Shown here: positions 56,017-64,000 of the stretch, piece after piece
Layout of the letters: every line of letters begins with the position of its first letter
Position numbering within the stretch: position 1 is the stretch's first letter
Assembly (NCBI GenBank): GCA_029204045.2
Contig: CM055060.1
Span: 50,485,526-50,549,525, forward strand
DNA: 64,000 nucleotides
Direction of reading: 5' to 3'
From: Tillandsia leiboldiana
Taxonomy: Eukaryota > Streptophyta > Magnoliopsida > Poales > Bromeliaceae
Made by a program: the position numbers and the translations under genes
Notes under the pieces: model-generated
Database searches by the model: none
Told to the model about the DNA's origin: nothing
What the model saw: the letters and a program-made list of their open reading frames with translations, nothing else

Positions 56017-57854
56017 CTGAAGGTGGCTTGCAACATGGTCTCTATCTATGCCTTCAACACCCATTAGCTCAACTATCTTACTTGGGACAGCTTCTACTGT
56101 ATGAAAGATAGAGGGGGAAAAAAAAATATGAGAATTCCTCTAAAAAAAGGTACAGTACTTACTATAAGATTGGATTGTTCATAAAATAATAAAGCCATGC
56201 AATTTTTAGAGGGAGGAGGAGGAGGAGAAGAAATTAACAGAGAGTAAAGAAACACAATTTTAGAACATAACTAAGGCTTGTGATCACCTATTCCTAGTTG
56301 GTTGACGGCATTATCGAATTTTTCCTCAAGATCAGGAGTCCAAATCAGTCGCTTTCTTGGCTCCGAAGAATTGCCCTCCCCATGCTTCTTACACTTGCTC
56401 TTCTTATTTCCCTTGGAATTTTGATCAGTATTAACTATATTTTTGCCTTTGTTGTTATTGTCCTTTGAGAAATCATTGCTTCCTCCCTGATCATTTGGGG
56501 TTGTAGGAGAACTTCCGATTGCGAGAGTCTTTCCCTTTCCATCACCCCGAATCTGCTCTTTGGCAATGTTTTCTGTGGAGAACTTTCGCCAAGCTACAAC
56601 TCTCCACAGATTCACGATGTCGTTGATGTCGAGCGGCTTCTTAAGGAAGTAGCATGCTCCTTCTAAGATGCCCTTAATCATGATATCCTTCTTTCTATTC
56701 ACTGACACAACTGTATCCATAAAAGATATGTTGAGTAAAGAAAATTATATGGGGTTGGAATCAGAAAATTAATGAAGGAAAGAGTAAATAGTGATATACA
56801 AATCACAGGGATGCCCATTTCTCCCTCAACAATTTTAAGGAGATCGAAGCCACTCATCAATGTCATGTGAATATCCGATAAGAGCGCATCAAATTCCCCT
56901 CCTCTTTCTTGGAGAATTGATAACGCAGTAATTGGATTATCGCATGTAGTCACTGCATTAGGAATCAATTAAATAAGTTAGATTTGCTTATGGAATAAAC
57001 CCACATTTCTAGTTCCTTGTATGGAAGCAAATAGACTGCAAGATAGGGGGTGTGCAACAGTGATAATCTACTAAGATACACTGAAATATGAAGAGAGGTT
57101 GAAATAGGAAATACTCGAACACTGGAAACCCTTATTGTCAATCTAAGATTGTAAAGTAGAAATATTAGGAAAAGAAAGATGAAAACTAACTGTAGTTATA
57201 ATATAGATGTTCAATATGACTAGATCTTGTTGCTCGAAATTTTGAGGTTGAGATTCTAATAAATATATTCCTTTCCTAACAATCCTAACTGTTGTTAGGA
57301 AAAGAAAGATGAAAACTAACTGTAGTTATAATATAGATGTTTAATATGGCTAGATCTTGTTGCTCAAAATTTTGAGATTGAGATTCTAATAAACATATTC
57401 TTTTCCTTACAATCCTAACTGTTGTTAGGAAAAGAAAGATGAAAACTAACTGTAGTTATAATATAGATGTTTAATATGGCTAGATCTTGTTGCTCAAAAT
57501 TTTGAGATTGAGATTCTAATAAACATATTCTTTTCCTTACAATCCTAACTGTTGTTAGGAAAAGAAAGATGAAAACTAACTGTAGTTATAATATAGATGT
57601 TTAATATGGCTAGATCTTGTTGCTCAAAATTTTGAGATTGAGATTCTAATAAACATATTCTTTTTAAAGTGTGTAGATCATAAGTTCTTGCAATCCATGT
57701 CCTGATTAAACCTGGTGGTGAAACCTTCAACCCTACCTTTGTAGTGGCATGATGAAAGCATCACATTTGCAGATTCGAGAAATGACAGATCATCATCAAC
57801 AACCAAAATACGAAAACCATTCGGAAATGCGGCTGCAACTTCATCATCATCCAT
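56017..57854 (-). CDS. Type-B response regulator (receiver plus GARP/Myb domain), four exons seen
   Basis: Exons on the minus strand: 57854-57737, 56952-56800, 56710-56288 and 56096-56017, joined through GT-AG introns of 784, 89 and 191 bp with consistent phases; 258 codons without a stop. Residues 14-117 are a receiver domain with the acidic pair D20/D21, phospho-acceptor D66 (LLSDIHM), S93 and K115 (FLKKPLD), so phosphorelay chemistry looks intact; the usual MPDMDG loop is MTLMSG. A Ser/Lys-rich linker follows, then the DNA-binding GARP helix region from R209 (RLIWTPDLEEKFDNAVNQLG) to VASHLQ at 258. In plants these proteins are nuclear effectors of His-Asp phosphorelay (often cytokinin) signalling. 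The start is the ATG just before the conserved FPNGFRILVVDDD. The next exon (expected to begin with Lys) was not found, so the 3' end is missing, distant or lost. Confidence 0.9.
57163..57667. repeat. 130-bp tandem array in intron 1 of the response regulator
   Basis: A unit containing AGGAAAAGAAAGATGAAAAC recurs at 57291, 57421 and 57551 (period 130), with an earlier copy from about 57163, giving about 3.9 copies. The last three are nearly identical; the first has several differences. Confidence 0.93.
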
Positions 57855-57871
57855 GGTGTTCAAGAAATAGT

Positions 57872-58109
57872 TGAAGACAAATACGAAGAACACTGGCACA
57901 AATGAATATATACCCCCTTCAGATACATAAGATGCGCGCGCGACATTTGGCTTTCTTATGTAGAAAAAAGTTGCCGAAAGAAGAGAACATGCTATGTGGT
58001 GCATACACTATAATTAATGCCAAAGAAGTTGGTCAATTCATCATTAAATTTGTTATCTTTACCAAATTGAAATAATTTTTTTTTTTCACATATATAATTA
58101 AGTAAATTG
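57872..58109 (-). promoter_or_regulatory. Response-regulator promoter/5' UTR, copy A
   Basis: The 238 bp upstream of the response-regulator ATG contains a minus-strand TATA stretch GTATATAT (57906-57913), about 55 bases before the start codon. It is cut at 58109/58110 by the copia-2 LTR. A near-identical copy lies at 62401-62635. Confidence 0.75.
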
Positions 58110-58558
58110 TGTTAGAATTTCCATATACGTGGACTAATTAATTATATTTAAATTTAAATTTACTATAGATAAGGTCAATCCTAAAAATATAGAATTACTT
58201 GATATGGTATATCTTATCCCTTTCCCATCCATTTAAATTAAATAGAATCATAATCAGACTTTGATGAGAAGTCGATCTGGAATCTATATAAAGGGGTACT
58301 GGTCCTGCCACCTACTCATGTGCATTCTGATAAGATTATCCATTAAATCCACACCATACGAAAGAGTGCCTGAGAAAGGAGGAGAAACCAGATTACCTAG
58401 TTCGGTCGGTACTATTTAGTATTGCAACCGAATTTCTTATTTCCGCTGTTTAATCAAGAATTTCTTCTGATGGCGCTCTGTAAGTTATTTTACAGTTTTA
58501 TTTATGATCCTGAATATTGGTATGTATTGATTTATTTTATGTCATATAAATTCCATCA
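58110..58558 (+). mobile_element. Copia-2 5' LTR
   Basis: Begins TGTTAGAATTTCC and ends AAATTCCATCA (449 bp), with a TATATAAA box at 58285-58292. The primer site follows two bases later. The target flank is AATTG (58105-58109). Confidence 0.85.
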
Positions 58559-58560
58559 AT

Positions 58561-58572
58561 TGGTATCGGAGC
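58561..58572 (+). other. tRNA-iMet primer-binding site of copia-2
   Basis: TGGTATCGGAGC, one base off the standard TGGTATCAGAGC. Confidence 0.85.
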
Positions 58573-59992
58573 CAGTTAGATAAATTTAATATTGTATGCT
58601 TTATTAAATTGAATTGAATAATGATGAATTTAATTTTTAAAACGGATTTTAGACTTTGAATCTAATTATATATAGTCAAGATTTTTTTTTTTTTGAAATA
58701 TTGCCACGTCGTATGATTTGTTCATGGCCATCTTATTGTTGTTGATGTGCTTTATTTATTTATTTTTTTAATTTGGATATCGTTATTTCTTAGTTTCCCA
58801 ATTTTGAAAAAAAGATGTCATAAGGCCACTCGGTTTTGTTTATGTGTGACCTTACAATACGACACCACTGCATCATTTTGGTTTGTCGTAATTTTAGGAC
58901 TCTATGGGTTGTTTGGATGAAATCCAATTAATTGAAGAAAAATAAATTTTTGGTTTGCCTCTTTTGGATCCGAGATAATGTAATTCTTATGGCTATCTTT
59001 CTTTTATTGGACTTTAATATGTTATTAAAACTTATTTATTTGTTCCGAATTCATAAAAGTTTTTTTTTAATTATTATGTTTATTAATTCATCTTATTCCA
59101 ATTCATGAGTTAATAAAGTATTGTGAACATAAAGAATCCGTTCACATAAGAATTTAAATTTTGCATACAATATTAATTTATCATAAATTCATTTATCTGA
59201 TATTTATGGTGATATAATGGATATACATAATTTTTATGATTGCAATGTTATATTTTAAATTATTGCATTCATACTTATGTATATCATAAAGTGTTTTTTT
59301 GATCAGACATAACATGAAAATTAAATAATCATAATTGTTGTTAGATTATTTAAATCTAGACGCTAAGTTAAATTAATTTATTATTTTGATTAATTAGGTG
59401 CAAGCCAAAGCGGCCCTAACTAAAGAATAATAAATTAATTTACTTTAAAGTAGCGTTCTTTTGGATAATTTTCATGTTAATTATACGGCACTAAGTCAAA
59501 TTAATTTATTGTTTCGACTGTTCGGGTGCAAGCCAAAGCGGCCTCGTTCAGAAGAAATAGTGAATTAATCACTTTAAAGAAGTGCACGTAAAAATTGCAC
59601 CCTATTATTTTTGTTTAGTATGATTCTAGACATAAAGGTATATGGGTGGTGTAGGATGGTAATTTTCTTGTAACTCGTTTGGAGAAATTTGCCTGGCCAA
59701 AGCTGACAATTTCTTCATATGGAAAACTTGAAATTACCACGATCTACAGAAAATCTAAATTAATTTCTGATAAAGAAATTGCATATTTATGCTAGTAACT
59801 CTGCTCCCAAAGGAGGGGTTATGATGCCATATAAAGTATATGCATAAAAAAAGAAAGAAAAATATTTATGCTCATAATTCTGCTCCCAAAGGAGGTGTTG
59901 TGATGTCATATAAATTATATTTTTCTAATTTTGGTGTGGAATATTATGATGTGGTTTCTTATTAATAAAGACATGTATTTTATTTTTCAGCT
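58573..59992 (+). other. Long untranslated leader of copia-2
   Basis: No open frame of note. Two pairs of diverged internal repeats are present: GTGCAAGCCAAAGCGGCC at about 59399 and 59526, and CTGCTCCCAAAGGAGG at about 59801 and 59881. A polypyrimidine tract plus CAG (59980-59990) lies just before the gag ATG, so the leader could contain an intron. Confidence 0.6.
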
Positions 59993-62400
59993 ATGACTTC
60001 ATCCTTTGTTCCTATTGGTGATTCTGTTCCTATGCTTAATGGTTCTAATTACTCGGAGTGGAAAGAACAGATTATGCTTACATTAGGGTGTATGGATCTC
60101 GATTTGGCTCTAAGAGAGGAAAAACCTCTTCCTCTTACATATCAAAGTACGTAAATCCAAACGGCATCTTTGGAAAAGTGGGAGCGCTCTAATCGACTTA
60201 GTTTGATGCTGATGAAGGCGTGTGTCGGTAAAAACATTCGGAACTCTATTCCTGAATGTAAGACATCCCGCGATTTCTTAAATGCTGTGGAGCAACAGTT
60301 TGTAAGCTCCAGTAAAGCTTTGGCAAGTACCCTAATGAATAAACTGTCTTCCATGAAGTATTCCGGAAAAGGCTCGATTTGCAAGCACATTATGGAAATG
60401 CGAGATATTGTAACGGAGCTCACTCCACTTGAAGTAATCATTTCTGATTCATTCTTAGTGCACTTTATTTTAAACTCCTTACCATCTGAATGTGGACCAT
60501 TTCAGATCTCTTATAACAGACATAAGGATAAATGGTCAATCAATGAATTGTTGACTATGTGTGTGCAAGAGGAAGGCATATTGATACAAGAAAAACAAAA
60601 TACAGTTGACTTTGTTTCTCACAAGGGACAAATAAAGCATACTAAGAATGGTAAAGGCAAGAATGGCTCGAAAAAAAGGAACTTGGAAGTCATGTCTGGT
60701 TCACAAAGCCAATCAAGTAATTGGACTCCCAAGTGTTTTTTTTGCAAGAAAAAGGGTCATATAAAGAAAGACTGTCTAAAGTATCAGAAATGGCTCCAGA
60801 AGAAAGGAAAGTTTCTGGTTTTGATGCATGAGTTGCATTTAGTTTCTGTTCCATCTAATACTTGGTGGATTGACTCTGGTGCCACATGCCATGTGGCGAA
60901 TTCCGTGCAGGGATTTCTAAATCGTAGAAAATCCAATAAAGATGAAGCCACTATCTATACTCCTGAAGGAAATCCAACTAAAGTTAAATTTGTAGGAGCA
61001 TTTAGATTAGTTATTTCTGGTGGTTATGTTTTGGATTTAAGTGATACATTTTATGTTCCAAATTTTTCAAAGAAATTAATTTCTATTTCGAAACTTGCTG
61101 GTTTGGGATATAGTTTCAATTTTGATAATAAAGTTTTTTTGTTATCCTACAAATCTGAGATAGTTGGCTTTGGTGTTTTGGAAAATAATCTATATAAAGT
61201 ATCTTTAGATCATTCGTATAGTGAAATCCTTCTTACCATGCACGGAAATGTTGAATCAAAACGTGGCATTAATAATGAAAAGTCATCCATGTTATGGCAT
61301 AGGAGGTTAGGACACATATCGAAACAGAGAATCCAAAGGTTAATTAGAGAAGGAATTTTGGATGATCTTGACTTCTCTGATTTTGGAACGTGTGTGGACT
61401 GCATAAAGGGAAAACAGACCAAAACCTCCTCTAAAGGTGCCAAAAGGTGTGATGGAACATTAGAGCTGATTCATACGGATATATGCGGACCTCTCCCTCT
61501 TACGTTTACTGTCCATAAATATTTTATCACATTTACTGATGACTACTCTCGATATGGCTATCTTTACTTGCTTAAAGAGAAATCTAAAGCATTAGATGCC
61601 TTTAAGGCATATAAGGCTGAAGTAGAGAATCAGCTCGAGAGAAAGATAAAAGTTGTCAGATCAGATAGGAGTGGTGAATATTTTGGTAGACAGACAGATA
61701 AAGGCCAAGTTCTTGAGCCTTTCGCTAAGTTTCTAGAGCAGTGCGGGATTGTTCCACAGTACACCATGCCAGGCACACCTGAGCAGAATGGTGTTGCTGA
61801 AAGAAGGAATCGCACATTAATTGATATGCTCAGGAGTATTATCAGTAATTCTACCCTTTCGATATCATTGTGGGGTGAGGCGCTCAAAACTGCCATATAT
61901 ATTCTTAATCGGGTCCCTACTAAGGCTGTCACTAAGACTCCTTTTGAGCTTTGGACAGGTAGGAAACCCAATTTAAGACATTTTTCATACATGGGGTTGT
62001 CAAGTTGAGGCCAAATTGTATGACCCACAAATGAAGAAATTGGATCATCGAACCATTTCAGGATATTTTATTGGTTATTCAGAAAGGTCCAAAGGGTATA
62101 AGTTTTACCGTCCATCACTTCCTATAAAGATTGCAGAAACTAAAACATCACGGTTTATTGAGGATGAAACAGTTAGTGGGAGCTCTGAACCTCGATTCGT
62201 TGAATTTGATGAAATTCAAGAACATTTAGATTCTGTACAGAATATATCTATTATTGTTCCTAATAATTTGATGGTTCCAGTTCCAGTAGAACAATAAGTT
62301 ATTTTGGAACTACAAAGTGAAGGTAAACCTATCATTGATAATCCATATCAAGATTTACAAGTGGATGATCAGATAGATTTAAGAAGATCCTCAGGACAGA
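59993..62400 (+). pseudogene. Copia-2 gag-protease-integrase, truncated and mutated
   Basis: The ATG at 59993 opens a copia Gag (MTSSFVPIGDSVPMLNGSNY..). An in-frame TAA at 60152-60154 breaks it, after which the same frame continues to 62008. Visible parts: Gag; zinc knuckle CFFCKKKGHIKKDC (about 60737); protease WWIDSGATCH (about 60863); GAG-pre-integrase with WHRRLGHIS; integrase with HTDICGPL, FTDDYSRYGYLYLLK, RSDRSGEY and PEQNGVAERRNRT. A frameshift near 61990 and a stop at 62295-62297 follow, then the start of the linker before reverse transcriptase (DLRRSSGQ). The sequence ends abruptly at about 62400. Reverse transcriptase, RNase H and the 3' LTR are absent, so it is non-autonomous and dead. 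Confidence 0.93.
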
Positions 62401-62635
62401 TGAAGACAAATACGAAGAACACTGGCACAAATGAATATATACCCCTTTCAGATACATAAGATGCGCGCGACATGTGGCTTTCTTATGTAGAAAAAGGTTG
62501 CCGAAAGAAGAGAACACGCTATGTGGTGCATACACTATAATTAATGCCAAAGAAGTTGGTCAATTCATCATTAAATTTTTTATCTTTACCAAATTGAAAT
62601 AATTTTTTTTTTCACATATATAATTAAGTAAATTG
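62401..62635 (-). repeat. Response-regulator promoter/5' UTR, copy B
   Basis: Near-identical to 57872-58109: same order, a GCGCGCGAC length difference and a few substitutions. It starts exactly where copia-2 stops, at TGAAGACAAATACG, and runs through the copia target site AATTG into sequence not present in copy A. It therefore looks like the unoccupied version of the insertion site. Confidence 0.93.
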
Positions 62636-62838
62636 ATCTATTTATATATGTACAAGAAATTATGGTAGTTTTCAATTAGTTTAGTGAAACATCTCAATTA
62701 ATCTTAGTGAAACTAATTAGAAGAACCTTGATTTCTTTTTTTACTTCCCCAAAATAACCATAGAAGTTTCACTTTTTTTCCCATAAATTCAAAAAACATT
62801 ATAGCTCAGTTTTTGTATATATATATATATATATATAT
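62636..62838. other. Sequence upstream of promoter copy B
   Basis: AT-rich. It probably represents the original upstream region of the response regulator before the insertion. Confidence 0.4.
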
Positions 62839-62861
62839 AAAGAGAGAGAGAGAGAGAGAGA

Positions 62862-63713
<852 letters not shown>

Positions 63714-63840
63714 TAGTGTAAGTGGTAAAGGACTTGATGGTTGGTACCAAGATTCCTAGTTCAAAGCCTAGCTAGTTGCTTCACATTTCTAGATAAGTTT
63801 ATTTCTATAAACGAAGCGGATAACATGCTATCTTTTTTTC
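63714..63840 (+). mobile_element. tRNA-derived SINE-like sequence
   Basis: An A-box-like GTAAGTGGTAAAGGA (63718-63732) and a B-box-like AGTTCAAAGCC (63758-63768) lie 30-40 bp apart, as in tRNA-derived Pol III promoters. A 3' body (ATAAACGAAGCGGATAACATG) and a T/A-rich end follow. No clear target-site duplication was found. It encodes nothing. Confidence 0.55.
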
Positions 63841-63859
63841 AAAAAATTAAAAAAAGAAA

Positions 63860-64000
<141 letters not shown>

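Overview
The window is nuclear DNA from a flowering plant, very probably a monocot. The evidence is spliced GT-AG exons of a plant type-B response regulator, plant-type LTR retrotransposons (Ty3/Gypsy and Ty1/copia), TRIMs including a Cassandra element with a 5S rRNA-like LTR, CACTA and hAT MITEs, a LINE tail and a SINE-like sequence. The (TA)n(GA)n tracts joined to foldback MITEs remind me of pineapple (Bromeliaceae); that species guess is from memory and unverified. There are no operons, rRNA or tRNA genes, or CRISPR arrays. Most apparent ORFs are chance frames in GC-rich minisatellites, TA/GA repeats or poly-pyrimidine tracts.

Left third (1-29.8 kb): nested retrotransposon LTRs. A minus-strand Gypsy element enters at the left edge (gag fragment, primer-binding site, long LTR). 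Two plus-strand solo LTRs of the same family (A, 4175-7766; B, 11448-15330) interrupt an older LTR. LTR B holds a complete Cassandra TRIM (13802-14377, identical LTRs, GCGGC target-site duplication). Minus-strand LTR material, GC-rich minisatellites and decayed tandem arrays follow. The arrays are split by a second TRIM (24001-27731, TSD TGAAT), which itself carries a third LTR copy (C). Its internal region resembles Cassandra's but its LTRs differ.

Middle (29.8-52.6 kb): a decayed copia gag-protease with its LTR, a decayed TRIM array, a Gypsy gag relic, an hAT foldback MITE, and a structurally complete copia element (39280-44974) with an intact 1313-codon polyprotein, 583-bp LTRs and TSD GATAG. 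This copia has no tRNA primer site next to its LTR; instead it has a 14-nt sequence complementary to its own LTR, which suggests self-priming. Then come a 5'-truncated LINE with a 17-bp TSD, a 1157-bp non-autonomous CACTA element packed with palindromes, five 255-258-bp CACTA MITEs, an hAT MITE with an 8-bp TSD, and a broken GH17 beta-1,3-glucanase fragment.

Right part (52.6-64 kb): foldback MITEs bounded by (TA)n, (GA)n and (GT)n tracts; four exons of a type-B response regulator on the minus strand (57854 to 56017), the only convincing host gene; and a 3'-truncated copia element inserted about 255 bp upstream of its start codon, beyond which the promoter segment is duplicated. A SINE-like sequence and a long (TA)n tract end the window.

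The genes do not form a pathway. The layout is a gene-poor, repeat-rich region in which one signalling gene has had its promoter disrupted and duplicated by retrotransposon activity.
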